From Cognatishimia sp. F0-27 (GTDB taxonomy: Bacteria > Pseudomonadota > Alphaproteobacteria > Rhodobacterales > Rhodobacteraceae), in the NCBI RefSeq assembly GCF_020667845.1, contig NZ_JAFMPQ010000018.1:35082-99081 (forward strand): a DNA stretch of 64,000 nucleotides, written 5' to 3'. A model generated the notes under the pieces. It did not search any database, was not told the DNA's origin, and saw only the letters and a program-made list of their open reading frames with translations. A program made the position numbers and the translations under genes. Shown piece after piece: positions 18,437 to 27,593 of the stretch (its first letter is position 1; the number at the start of each line of letters is the position of its first letter).

Positions 18437-18455
18437 GCGCTGAAAATTTCAGCGC
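18437..18455. promoter_or_regulatory. Perfect 19-bp palindrome upstream of the giant RTX gene
   Basis: GCGCTGAAAATTTCAGCGC is perfectly symmetric around a central base and lies 28 bases before the start codon of the 2799-aa gene. On the plus strand it is followed by TTTTT, so it could terminate plus-strand transcripts, but no plus-strand gene leads into it. Symmetry with no real loop suits a dimeric regulator's operator. The binding protein is unknown. Confidence 0.45.
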
Positions 18456-20723
18456 TTTTTACGCATCGCGCGACACACGACGTGAAAAAGCCGGGAATTA
18501 CTCGCCTTAAGCGTGTTCTAAACCCGGCAGTGATCTTTTCCGGCATGTTTGTGCCGAATTTGAATCAGTATTCATTAAAATCAGTCCATCGCAACCGGGA
18601 AATTCATATTGGTTAACGGAATCGTGCTTGCGTTCTGATTCCGCTGTGCCGGCAAAAGGTTACGGATATGTAGACGTGTCGTCCGCCCCCAAAAACTGTG
18701 TAGAACGCCAAATGAGAGCGCTATCAGGAGCAATCTTCCGCACTTTTCGCGACCGGAATTCCTTCACGCCGGGTCACGACCCCTCATCGCGTCGCCGATG
18801 CTCTTTGCGACGCCCGTGTCTTGGCGAACCCTGTTTCCGAACTCCGTGGCTTTCCCATGCATTTTAGTTAGGCGCGTGCCAGACGCAGTCCTGTTTCGCA
18901 CACTCCGCCAGTGTCCCACAGTCCGGTCCGCAGAACCCGAGGATACAGCCGTAGTCAAGGGGGTAGCGCGCCAACCATGCGACCCACGCCGAATCGGCAA
19001 AAGGCACGGTTCACCGTGTCACAGGCGTCATTTTCAATATTACTTTCAGATATTTACCGGACAATCAATGCAACCTGCCGCCGAAGCGTTGCCAGATATC
19101 CTTCAACGCAATGCGCCGGGATGAATGGTCGGGCGATCCTCGTTATGGATCCCGCCATAAGCATCGCCTGTCGGGTCAGCGGTGCATAGGCTCGATGTTT
19201 CCCGGTCTCATGGCCGCCAGACTGAACAAACGCCGGAGCTCCATGCGGGCTTTCCAACAGCAAGTCAGCCCGACCGCGTCCAGATGCGTTCTTGTAAACA
19301 TCACGCAAATGGATCGAGGAAAGGCGTTGGCATCGCTGTGGATCGCCCGACCGACCTTTCGGCAATGCAGTCGCCTTGCGCTCCAGTGAGCTATTCGCGC
19401 GTCTCCGCATTGCCTTCAACGGTCTTCGCACCACAAAAAGTGCCGGTCTCGATACTTCATGAAAAGCAATCTATCCTGTTTTGGAACATTGCCTAAATGC
19501 CGCCTGCAACCCTCTTGCACTTCAGCGCTCCATCCGGTGGATAAAGCATGGAGTCTCAGAGTATTGAACCAATTAGCCAATACCCCGATACACGCCCTTT
19601 CATTCATCCCCTTTTCAGACAACAAGCTCGCTGGTCGATCAACCTTTTGTGTGTCGTTACGAAACAATGATTGACAAGGCCAATACCCTTTGGCGCAAGG
19701 GTGAAAAGTAGCCCCCATCCCACTGCGTTTGGCGAGTCACAACGTATTATGACAACACGCGGGTTTTCAGCTGTTTGATCGGGAAACCGGATGATCGACC
19801 GTCGGATTTCAGGCCAAGCCCGGTGGAAAGGGGATTGGCGCCGAACCTTCCTTCATGGGAAGCCGCCGGTTTCAAAAGGGCTTCTGATCCTGGGGGCATG
19901 GGCGCGTGCGCGGCCCGTTGTCAGGCCTCATGCTGCGGCTGTCAGGGCACCGCGCAAAAATGGTGCTGCCTGCATCGGCGCCGGTATCAGGTTCGTCCTC
20001 ATGCGCCGCCTTGCGTCAAGCTCTTCCGCGAGCGTCCGACAGGCAGTTGCCTCGTCCGCCACAGCGCCAGCAGCTTGGACTGGAAACTGTTCACAGGGAT
20101 ATCGCAATGCGCGATGCCGCCCTGCACCGTCATCAGCGGCGCCAGGTCGTGCAGGTGAACAGGACAGGATGCGCTGCTGTGTGCGGTCTGAAACCAGAGG
20201 TGATCGTCGCGATGGGCGGTTTGCGCCGTGCTTCGCGGCGCACGAATTGTTCTGCGCAGTCATCTGGTCGTTCGGGCCAAGCCATGCCTCACATCCCACA
20301 TCGACAGCGGGGCGGGCAAAGTAGCGCAGGACCACATCCCAAGCGTCGAGACAGAGAGCCTGAAGCGCGTCCAGATCCGGCCATTGCTGCCCGCGGCGGC
20401 GGGGCGATCGGCCGCGCCATCGCTGAGAGCACGCTCGGGTGCAATCGTGCTGTCCTCGCCCTGCGCTCCATCCAGTGTGATCTCTATCTTCTCCCAAGCC
20501 AATTTCTGTTGGCGGGTGGCTCGGCGCATGTCCTTGACGGGCATCTTACCGTGGCAGTTCTTGGGTCCGGGTTTCTGCCTCGCCGCGCCCTCTGGTGGTC
20601 ACGATGCGCGATCCCTCTTGTCGAAGCGCCATGGACTGCCCCGATGGTTCAGACGACAGACATAGGCATCCTTGGCAATTTCGCCCTGAGACGGTGCTGG
20701 TGAAACATGCAGGACCGAGGACA
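18456..20723. other. About 2.3 kb without a recognisable gene
   Basis: The left 1.3 kb is less GC-rich than the surroundings. The right part (about 19.9-20.7 kb) is GC-rich and has long open frames in several phases on both strands. On the minus strand, protein-like stretches change frame (for example DDHLWFQTAHSS, then HLHDLAPLMTVQGGIAHC near 20100-20250). This could be a decayed gene, but I cannot name a family. No tRNA, rRNA or tandem repeat is seen. Confidence 0.4.
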
Positions 20724-21995
20724 CTAATCGTTTGAGGAGACAAGCGCGCCGTCTTGGATGGTCGGCTGTGCGTTGTTCAGCTTTTCCATAGCGAAGCCCG
20801 CGGCAGATTTGTACTTGGCCATGAAGTCCCGGCGTTCCTCATCAGGGATGACGTCTTCGATTCTCTCGAATACACCGCCGCACCTTTCGTCCAGAAGGTT
20901 CAGCAGCCCGAATGGTCCCGCACTCCGATTGCGCAGCACCAGTTCGGAGACCGGACCGCAGAGGTCCGCGTCGTAGGCAGACAACGCTTCGGGTGTGAGC
21001 CCATACTTGAGGAACTTTGCCCCAAGAACGCGGGCATCCACGATGGCTTGGCTCGCGCCATTTGACCCGGTCGGGTACATCGCATGGGCCGCGTCGCCCA
21101 TCAGGGCAACAGGCCCATCGACCCAGGTCGGGATTGGGTCACGGTCAATCATCGGGTTCTCAAAGGCGCAATCCGCCTGTGCCAACATCGCGGGCACATC
21201 AAGCCAGTCGTAGCGGAAGCTCTTGAAGTGATGCGCAAACTCTTCGACCGCGACTTCGCGGAACCAGCCGTCCTGCTGCCAACCGGTGTCGTTGTCGACC
21301 GTCACCTCGGCAATCCAGTTGATCAAGGCATGACCGTTTTCGTCCGGTGCCGAAATCGGGTAGATGACCATCCGGTGGCGGTGCGTGCCCAAACCCACGA
21401 AAGACGATCCTGTGCGCAACGGCTTGGCGCGGACGGTGCCCCGCCACATGATCGCGCCACCCCAGTGTATGGGCGGTTGCGACGGGTGCATTTGGGCACG
21501 GACAGCCGAATGGATTCCGTCTGCGCCGATCAAGAGCTTTCCGTCAACTGTCACGCCGGAAGACAGCTGGACTGAAACGCCACCGGCCGTTGCGACGTAG
21601 CCAACAACTCTGGCGCCCAGATCAACCGCGTCCGGACCAAGCCTTTGCCGCACTTTTGCATAGAGCATCATGTGCAGATCGCCCCGATGCACGGCATATT
21701 GTGGCCAGTGGTATCCGGCCTCCAGCCCGCGCGGCTCTGCATAGACCTCTTTGCCATTCAGCCCGACCAGCGCCCATTCACGGACTTGAACACCGATGCG
21801 ATCAAGATCCGCGTTTGTGACACCCATGTCTTGCAATTCGCGAACCGCGTTGGGCTGGATGTTGATACCAACACCGAGGGGCTTCATCTCGCGGGAGGAT
21901 TCAAGAACGCGGCATGGGACACCGATCTGATGCAGCGTCAAGGCGAGCGTCAGACCACCGATCCCGCCGCCAGCAATCAGAACTGGTCGTGTCAT
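20724..21995 (-). CDS. FAD-dependent aromatic-ring monooxygenase
   Basis: A 423-aa class A flavoprotein hydroxylase. The Rossmann motif GGGIGG is at residues 9-14 (VLIAGGGIGGLTLAL), the DG motif at 159-160 (GADGIHSAVR) and the second FAD motif at 300-310 (GDAAHAMYPTGSNG). These are the three hallmarks of the salicylate/3-hydroxybenzoate hydroxylase group, which insert oxygen next to a ring hydroxyl using NAD(P)H. It is the last gene of a four-gene operon; its ATG overlaps the acyl-CoA dehydrogenase stop by ATGA. The context suggests it hydroxylates the aromatic acid or ring left after side-chain removal. The substrate cannot be read from the sequence. Confidence 0.87.
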   Translation of the reverse strand: MTRPVLIAGGGIGGLTLALTLHQIGVPCRVLESSREMKPLGVGINIQPNAVRELQDMGVTNADLDRIGVQVREWALVGLNGKEVYAEPRGLEAGYHWPQYAVHRGDLHMMLYAKVRQRLGPDAVDLGARVVGYVATAGGVSVQLSSGVTVDGKLLIGADGIHSAVRAQMHPSQPPIHWGGAIMWRGTVRAKPLRTGSSFVGLGTHRHRMVIYPISAPDENGHALINWIAEVTVDNDTGWQQDGWFREVAVEEFAHHFKSFRYDWLDVPAMLAQADCAFENPMIDRDPIPTWVDGPVALMGDAAHAMYPTGSNGASQAIVDARVLGAKFLKYGLTPEALSAYDADLCGPVSELVLRNRSAGPFGLLNLLDERCGGVFERIEDVIPDEERRDFMAKYKSAAGFAMEKLNNAQPTIQDGALVSSND

Positions 21996-23518
21996 GACGC
22001 CCCCAATACGCGACCTGCAAGGGCCTTTATCCGGGCCGCGTCAGCGTGCAGATCGGCCACCGCACGAATGCGGCGCCACACGGCATCCTGAAAAAGGGCG
22101 GCTGAGGTTTCATAAAATCCGCGGGCGCAGGTGCTTGGGTTGTAGGACATCTGCAACTCCTGCTTCATGCGCTGCCAAGTCGCCAGAACCGTCTGATCAG
22201 GAGCTTCACCGGAAATCCTAATGACAAAGTCTTCGAAGGCATCCGCCCCACCCCCGGGTTTCAGTCCACGTGTGGCCAACCCTTTGGCATGAATCCCGTT
22301 TGTGCCTTCGTAGATTGCACAGATGCGGGCATCGCGCCAGATTTGTTCCATGCCGTATTCGGTTAGGTAGCCATATCCCCCCATGACCTGCATCCCGAGG
22401 TCGGCGGCACGCGTCCCTGCCTCGGAGCCGAATACTTTGCACATGGAGGTCAGGAATTCGGCACGCGCGGGGGTGTTGCCGCGCTCAAGCTCGACAAATG
22501 TCAGGTGCACCATGGCACGCGCACCGATTGCAAGGATGGTCTGTTCGTCCAGCATCCGTGTCACATCCGCGTGGTCAGACAAAACAGCTGGCGCACCGTC
22601 GGCACCGCGACCCTGCTGACGGTTTTCGGCGTAGGCGCGGGCAATCCGGGCGGCCTGTGTTGCATGAGCGATGCCCTGCAAGGCAACATCCAGCCGCGCG
22701 TGGTTCATCACTGTGAACATCGCCTTCAGGCCCTGCCCTTCTTCACCGATCAGCTCTGCTTCCGCCCCTTCAAACACCATGTGACAGGTGGGCGACGCGT
22801 GTAGCCCCAGTTTTTGCTCGATCCGCGTAACCTTTGCCCCGGGCTGTTTGGCGCATAGAAACAGGGATAGCCCGCGTAGCCCGTCATCGCCGCTGCGCGC
22901 CAGAACCATGTGCAGGATATCTTCGGACATGTCCTGATCACCGCCGGAGATGAAGATCTTTTCTCCATCGAGCTTCCAGATATCGCCCTCGCGTGCCGCC
23001 TTGGTCCGGATCACGGAAAGATCAGACCCCGCCTGCGGCTCTGTCAAAGCCATCGTCGAAAGAGCCTCACCGCTCGCCAGTTTTGGGATCCAAAGCGCCT
23101 TTTGCGCATCCGTTCCAAATCGCAAAAGCGTCGTGACAGCACCCGGCACGAGGTTACAAACCATCTGCATCGCATGGTTTGCACCCGAGAATATTTCAGA
23201 AACGCCCGCGGCGATCAGCGGGCTGAGTCCCATGCCACCATAAGCTTCCGGCACCGTCAGCCCCTGCCATCCGTCATCAGTCAACCTCTTATAGGCATCC
23301 CGGAACCCGTCGGGCATCCGGACACGCCCATTCTTAAGGCGCGCGCCCTGCGCATCGCCTGTGGCATTGAGAGGCGCGATGAGACCTTCGGCAAAGGCAC
23401 CGAAGTGACCAAGGATATCGGCAGCCGTTGCCGAGTCCCAGCCCTTGGTCAGGTCGGCACCCGCGACAGGGACAAGCGAGAACAGGATATCCTCCACGGG
23501 CGCCTTGAACGGTGTCAT
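21992..23518 (-). CDS. Acyl-CoA dehydrogenase, DmdC-like long form
   Basis: A 508-aa flavoprotein. The N-terminus MTPFKAPVEDILFSL matches the extra N-terminal domain of 3-methylmercaptopropionyl-CoA dehydrogenase-type enzymes. The FAD/substrate motif ALTEPQAGSD lies near 180, GGYGYLTEYG near 395 and YEGTNGIHA near 415; the last glutamate is the likely catalytic base. Family members form alpha,beta double bonds in acyl-CoA substrates. Here it would oxidise an arylpropanoyl-CoA or similar side chain. I chose the ATG at 23518, three bases after the P450 stop; the longer upstream frame lies inside the P450 gene. DmdC itself acts in DMSP demethylation, but the neighbours do not fit that role. Confidence 0.87.
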   Translation of the reverse strand: MTPFKAPVEDILFSLVPVAGADLTKGWDSATAADILGHFGAFAEGLIAPLNATGDAQGARLKNGRVRMPDGFRDAYKRLTDDGWQGLTVPEAYGGMGLSPLIAAGVSEIFSGANHAMQMVCNLVPGAVTTLLRFGTDAQKALWIPKLASGEALSTMALTEPQAGSDLSVIRTKAAREGDIWKLDGEKIFISGGDQDMSEDILHMVLARSGDDGLRGLSLFLCAKQPGAKVTRIEQKLGLHASPTCHMVFEGAEAELIGEEGQGLKAMFTVMNHARLDVALQGIAHATQAARIARAYAENRQQGRGADGAPAVLSDHADVTRMLDEQTILAIGARAMVHLTFVELERGNTPARAEFLTSMCKVFGSEAGTRAADLGMQVMGGYGYLTEYGMEQIWRDARICAIYEGTNGIHAKGLATRGLKPGGGADAFEDFVIRISGEAPDQTVLATWQRMKQELQMSYNPSTCARGFYETSAALFQDAVWRRIRAVADLHADAARIKALAGRVLGAS

Positions 23519-23520
23519 GG

Positions 23521-24699
23521 TCAATTCAGCAAGACGGGAAGTGTGACAGGTCCACGGAAGCCAAAGCCACGCCAGATGACAGCGTCTTGATCGGGGATCG
23601 ATGCATTTGGAAAGCGGTCGAACAGGACGGGTAACATGATCTGCCCGACGGCGCGGCGGGCAACATGCGTGCCTTGGCAAAAATGCGGCCCGTTGCCGAA
23701 CGACTGGTGGACGCAATCGTCGCGGTAGACATCAAAAGCCTCGCCATTCTGAACGACATCTTCGTCGCGATTTGCGCTGGCCTGTATGGTCATGACCGTA
23801 TCGCCCTTGGGAATGTGATACCCGCGGATCTCCGTATCCTCGGTCACCAAACGAGACGAGGCCGAAATCGGCGCGACCCACCGGACGCCCTCTTCAAATG
23901 CCTTCATCCAGTCGCCGTTCTTCTTGACCTCGTCAAACTGATCGGGATTGGTCAGCAATCCGTAAATCGTGGTGTTGAGCGCGTCGCGTGGCTCGTTAAT
24001 GCCGCCTCCAATCGCGATTTTGATGTTGGCGTAGATTTGCTTTTCGGGGATCGGATTTTCTGCGTTCAGCATGACCGAGAAAGCCGAACTGTTGGGCTCT
24101 GCGCGATGCCGGTCCTGCAATCTGTCCAAAAGCGCGTGAATAGCCTCGTTGGCCCGGTCTGCGCGCTCAAACGGCGCATCCCGCCAGCCAAAATTGCCAG
24201 CGCCTTCGATCAGAGCCTGGCTCCATTCCATCATCTCGTCATCGGTGGCGTCTTCCATACCCAACAGGATCGCAAGACCACGGGCTGCATACGCACCGGA
24301 CAGGATTGCGAATAGATCGACCACCTCGCCGCGCGGCAACCGGGCCACATACTCCTCGGCGATCTTCTGATAGCGCGGCATCCAGTTCTGCGTGATCACC
24401 TTTGGCGCAAATGCCGGCGCCATCGCCATCCGTTCGCGCCTGTGCGCCTCGCCGTCCTTACGCATCAGGGTATGCGCCCAGAACGCGCGTTTCATTGGCG
24501 TGTTGGGATCGTCTGAGCTGAAAAGCGCAGGGTTGTCCTTGACGTATTTCGTGTCCGCAGCCTTGGTCAGGAGCGTCCGCCCGGTGGCTTTCACACGACA
24601 AACGGGCGCTTCTGCCCGCAGCCGCCGATAGATCGGAAAGGGATCACGGTCGAGCGCGTCGAGCGTAATGGTTTCGTCAAGAGGTGCCTGCTCAGCCAT
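23521..24699 (-). CDS. Cytochrome P450 with non-canonical I-helix
   Basis: A 392-aa soluble bacterial P450. The heme-binding motif FGNGPHFCQG gives Cys341 as thiolate ligand, and E270-R273 form the ExxR pair. The I-helix reads GGGINEPRDA (231-240), so the usual acid/threonine pair for oxygen activation is replaced by Asn-Glu-Pro. This variant occurs in some alphaproteobacterial P450s. It overlaps the upstream amidohydrolase gene; the ATG at 24699 overlaps its stop by eight bases, and a GTG at 24708 is an alternative start. No ferredoxin or reductase gene is nearby, so redox partners must be shared. Likely role: O-demethylation or hydroxylation of an aromatic acid, inferred from context. Confidence 0.88.
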   Translation of the reverse strand: MAEQAPLDETITLDALDRDPFPIYRRLRAEAPVCRVKATGRTLLTKAADTKYVKDNPALFSSDDPNTPMKRAFWAHTLMRKDGEAHRRERMAMAPAFAPKVITQNWMPRYQKIAEEYVARLPRGEVVDLFAILSGAYAARGLAILLGMEDATDDEMMEWSQALIEGAGNFGWRDAPFERADRANEAIHALLDRLQDRHRAEPNSSAFSVMLNAENPIPEKQIYANIKIAIGGGINEPRDALNTTIYGLLTNPDQFDEVKKNGDWMKAFEEGVRWVAPISASSRLVTEDTEIRGYHIPKGDTVMTIQASANRDEDVVQNGEAFDVYRDDCVHQSFGNGPHFCQGTHVARRAVGQIMLPVLFDRFPNASIPDQDAVIWRGFGFRGPVTLPVLLN

Positions 24700-25582
24700 C
24701 GGTTTCACCCAACAAACGCAATGCGTTTTCCTTAAGGATCAAAGGTCGCACCTCGTCCTTGAACGGTGCCTTCTCAAAATCTGCCAACCATCGGTCCGGC
24801 GTGATTGCGGGCCAGTCCGATCCAAAGAGCATCTTTTTTTTCAGGATCGAGTTGGCATAACGGATGAAGGTCTCCGGGAAGTATTTCGGGCTCCAACCGG
24901 ACATGTCGTAGTAAACGTTCGGCTTGTGCTGCGCGACGGCAAGCCCCTCTTCGGTCCACGGGAAGGACGGGTGTGCGAGGATGATTTTCATGTCCGGGAA
25001 GTCCACTGCGACATCATCAAGGTGCATTGGGTTGGAATACTTGAGGCGCATCCCCATTCCGCCCCGCATGCCCGACCCGACACCTGTCTGTCCGGTATGG
25101 AAGAGAGTGATAACCCCTTCCTCTGCACAGGCCTCCAGCACCGTATAGCAGGCGTCCCGATCATTGGGAAAGAAGCCTTGCATGGTCGGATGGAACTTGA
25201 ATCCCCGCACGCCGAAATCCCGCACGAGCCGCTTCACCTCGCGCGCGCCCGCCCTGCCCTTGTGTGGATCGATTGAGGCAAAGGGGATCAGGATGTCGTC
25301 ATTCTCGGCGCAAAGCTCGGCAACTTCTTCGTTCGAGTAGCGCCGGAAACCGGTCTCTCGTTCCGCATCAACCGGAAAGATCACCGCTGCGATGTTGCGT
25401 TCGCGATAATAGGCGGCCGTATCCTGAACGGTCGGCAGCATGCCTTCAGCCCCTGCCGGGTTCTTGAAATACGCCGCCATTCCGGCCTGGAACTCATTAT
25501 AGCCGTCATCTCGCCCGTGGTTGCAGGGCTCTTCCGCGTGCGTGTGGAAATCGATGGCTTTGACAGCGCTGAAATCGACCAT
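24692..25582 (-). CDS. Amidohydrolase-2 family hydrolase, probable aryl-beta-ketoacyl-CoA hydrolase
   Basis: A 296-aa TIM-barrel protein. The metal motif DFHTHAEEP (residues 11-19) opens the barrel; FKFHPTMQGF, LFHTGQTG and ILAHPSFPW supply further histidines, and FGSDWPAITP gives the late aspartate. These are the usual marks of the amidohydrolase-2 family. In hydroxycinnamate loci such proteins are assigned to cleavage of 4-hydroxyphenyl-beta-ketoacyl-CoA, releasing the benzoate and acetyl-CoA. That assignment is by analogy; decarboxylase or hydratase roles also exist in the family. It is the first gene of the operon with P450, acyl-CoA dehydrogenase and monooxygenase, with an AGGAGG-like site (GGGAGGAG) before the ATG. 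Confidence 0.8.
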   Translation of the reverse strand: MVDFSAVKAIDFHTHAEEPCNHGRDDGYNEFQAGMAAYFKNPAGAEGMLPTVQDTAAYYRERNIAAVIFPVDAERETGFRRYSNEEVAELCAENDDILIPFASIDPHKGRAGAREVKRLVRDFGVRGFKFHPTMQGFFPNDRDACYTVLEACAEEGVITLFHTGQTGVGSGMRGGMGMRLKYSNPMHLDDVAVDFPDMKIILAHPSFPWTEEGLAVAQHKPNVYYDMSGWSPKYFPETFIRYANSILKKKMLFGSDWPAITPDRWLADFEKAPFKDEVRPLILKENALRLLGETDG

Positions 25583-25607
25583 GAGACTCCTCCCTAGAAA
25601 AACCGCT

Positions 25608-25635
25608 ATACAGAAGAACCGTTACATAGTAAAAC
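25608..25635. promoter_or_regulatory. Candidate MarR operator in the amidohydrolase / crotonase divergent promoter
   Basis: GTTACATAGTAAAAC at 25621-25635 is close to GTTACATAGGTAAAC at 32868-32882, upstream of the marR-type gene. A related AACCGCTATACAG lies just left, giving a direct repeat with AACCGTTACATAG. The site sits in the 83-bp gap between two divergent transcription units of the same pathway. Binding by the MarR protein is inferred. Confidence 0.5.
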
Positions 25636-25665
25636 AATTTTGGGGATGACGGCGGGGCGGACGAC

Positions 25666-26448
25666 ATGGCGGATGGAACCGGGCAGAAGACGGTCACTCG
25701 TGTCGATATCGAAGGCGATATCGCAACGATCACGTTCGACAGGCCCGAAAAGCGCAATGCCATGAACGACAAGCTCATCGCCGAGCTGGACGCCTTCTTT
25801 TCCTCACCGCCCGAGGGTGTGCATGCGGTGATCCTGCGCGGGGCGGGCGGACATTTTTGCTCAGGACTCGACCTTGCGGAGCATGAACACCGGGAACCGA
25901 TCGAGGGTGTCTTTCATTCCCGCAACTGGCATCGTGTATCCGATTTGATCGAGTTTGGTGGCCTGCCAGTGATTTCAGTTCTCACCGGTGCCGTGATTGG
26001 CGGCGGGGTGGAGATTGCTGCGTCGACACATGTCCGCATCGCAGAGCCGGATGTCCGGTTCCAGCTTCCAGAGGGACGCCGTGGTATCTTTGTTGGCGGC
26101 GGCGCTACTGTTCGCGTGGGGCGCTTGATCGGTGCGGATAGACTGCGTGAGATGATGTTGACCGGACGCAATTACGGGGCTGACGAGGGACTGGCGCTCG
26201 GGTTGGCGCATTATTGCGTTGAGACGGGCGAAGGGTTGGCGCTTGCACAAAAGCTGGCGCGCAAGATCGCGGACAATGCCCCCTTCTCCAACTACCTGAT
26301 GATGCAGGCGATATCACGCATTCAGGACATGCCACGGTCTGAGGGTTTGTTCACCGAAAGCCTGGCCGCAGCGATGTCGCAGACATCGGACGGCGCCAAG
26401 GAAGGTCTGCGGGCGTTTTTGGAGAAGAGGCCCCCGAAATTCAGATAG
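25666..26448 (+). CDS. Enoyl-CoA hydratase/isomerase (crotonase) family protein
   Basis: A 260-aa crotonase-fold protein. ITFDRPEKRNAM at about 24-35, the first oxyanion loop GAGGHFCSGLDL at about 63-74, the second oxyanion segment VIGGGVEIAAS and the LPEGRRGIFVGGG helix with the usual catalytic glutamate position are all present. Such enzymes hydrate alpha,beta-unsaturated acyl-CoA. It does not look like the feruloyl-CoA hydratase-lyase (Ech) subgroup, so hydration without aldehyde release is more likely, consistent with a dehydrogenase (SDR) and a beta-ketoacyl-CoA cleaving protein nearby. It is divergent from the amidohydrolase operon and 46 bases upstream of the TRAP transporter genes, probably co-transcribed with them. 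Confidence 0.88.
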   Translation: MADGTGQKTVTRVDIEGDIATITFDRPEKRNAMNDKLIAELDAFFSSPPEGVHAVILRGAGGHFCSGLDLAEHEHREPIEGVFHSRNWHRVSDLIEFGGLPVISVLTGAVIGGGVEIAASTHVRIAEPDVRFQLPEGRRGIFVGGGATVRVGRLIGADRLREMMLTGRNYGADEGLALGLAHYCVETGEGLALAQKLARKIADNAPFSNYLMMQAISRIQDMPRSEGLFTESLAAAMSQTSDGAKEGLRAFLEKRPPKFR

Positions 26449-26494
26449 TGTCCTGTGGGCGTGGATAATCAAATGTCACATAAGGGAGGATGAC

Positions 26495-27532
26495 ATGAAC
26501 AAACGGAACTTCATCAAATCGACCATCGCCGGGCTCTTTGCCGCGGCCGCGCTTGGTTCGGCTGCCATGGCCCAGGAGGTCACGCTGCGGCTGCACCAAT
26601 TCCTGCCACCCCCGGCCCCGGTTCCCGCACAGATCCTCAAGCCTTGGGGTGAGATGGTCAAGGAAGCCTCTGGCGGCCGCATCGAGATCCAACATTTCGA
26701 CGCGATGTCGCTTGGAGGACGCCCGCCGGAATTGATGGACCAGGCACGCGATGGGGTTGTCGATCTGGCGATGACCGTTGTCGGCTACACCCCCGGGCGG
26801 TTCCCCCGCACGGAGGTATTCGAGCTTCCCTTCATGATGACAAGCCCGGTTGCGACCTCCAAGGCCTATTGGGAAATGGTCGAAAGTGACTGGCAAAACA
26901 GCGAATACAAGGACGTCAAAGTTCTTGGCGCCTGGGTGCATGGCCCTGGTGTGATCCACACGCAAGACGGCGTTTCTTCGCTCGATGACATGCAGGGGCT
27001 GACCCTGCGCGGCCCGACCCGCATCATCAATGACCTGCTGTCCGAATTGGGAGCAGAACCTGTTGGCATGCCGCTGCCCGCGATTCCGGAAGCGATCTCC
27101 AAAGGCGTGGTGAAAGGCACGGTGATCCCGTGGGAAGTCACCACAGCGATCCGCCTGTCGGAACTTGTGGGCAACCACACCGAATTTTCGGGTGACGAAG
27201 CGCTCTACACTGCGGCGATTGTGCTGGTGATGAACAAAGCCAGATATGATGCACTTCCGGACGACTTGAAGGCCATTCTGGATGCCGAATCCGGCGAGAA
27301 ACTGTCAGCCTTCGCAGCGCAGGTGATGTGGGATATGGACCCCCCCGCTCGCGACATTGCAGAGGGCGCGGGCAATAGCATCACCATTCTTGACGAAGCG
27401 GAGGTGGATCGTTGGAAAGCGGCAGCGCGCCCGGTTGTGGATCGCTGGGTTTCCGAAATGGACGGCAAAGGCATGGACGGCACGGCCTTGATTGATCAGG
27501 CGCGCGCGCTCATCGAAAAGCACGGCGGCTGA
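26495..27532 (+). CDS. TRAP transporter solute-binding protein (DctP family)
   Basis: A 345-aa periplasmic protein. It has a Sec signal peptide (MNKRNFIKSTIAGLF with an Ala-rich end and likely cleavage at AMA-QE, about residue 24). The mature part has the DctP fold, including the LRGPTRIINDLL segment with the conserved arginine (about residue 172) that usually pairs with a substrate carboxylate, followed by PVGMPLPAIPEAISKGVVKG. GGGAGG precedes the ATG. It is the first gene of a dctP-dctQ-dctM set downstream of the crotonase, so its cargo is probably the aromatic or arylalkanoic acid degraded by this locus. Confidence 0.92.
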   Translation: MNKRNFIKSTIAGLFAAAALGSAAMAQEVTLRLHQFLPPPAPVPAQILKPWGEMVKEASGGRIEIQHFDAMSLGGRPPELMDQARDGVVDLAMTVVGYTPGRFPRTEVFELPFMMTSPVATSKAYWEMVESDWQNSEYKDVKVLGAWVHGPGVIHTQDGVSSLDDMQGLTLRGPTRIINDLLSELGAEPVGMPLPAIPEAISKGVVKGTVIPWEVTTAIRLSELVGNHTEFSGDEALYTAAIVLVMNKARYDALPDDLKAILDAESGEKLSAFAAQVMWDMDPPARDIAEGAGNSITILDEAEVDRWKAAARPVVDRWVSEMDGKGMDGTALIDQARALIEKHGG

Positions 27533-27548
27533 TCCGCATCTCAAGTTC

Positions 27549-27571
27549 GGAGAGGTGCATTGCGCCTCTCC
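27549..27571 (+). promoter_or_regulatory. Intercistronic hairpin between dctP and dctQ genes
   Basis: GGAGAGG (27549-27555) pairs perfectly with CCTCTCC (27565-27571) around a nine-base loop, in the 61-bp gap after the binding-protein gene. No T-run follows, so partial termination or 3'-end protection is more likely than full termination. Such elements usually keep binding-protein mRNA more abundant than that of the membrane subunits. Confidence 0.6.
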
Positions 27572-27593
27572 GTCCTGTCAGGGGCACTCACAC

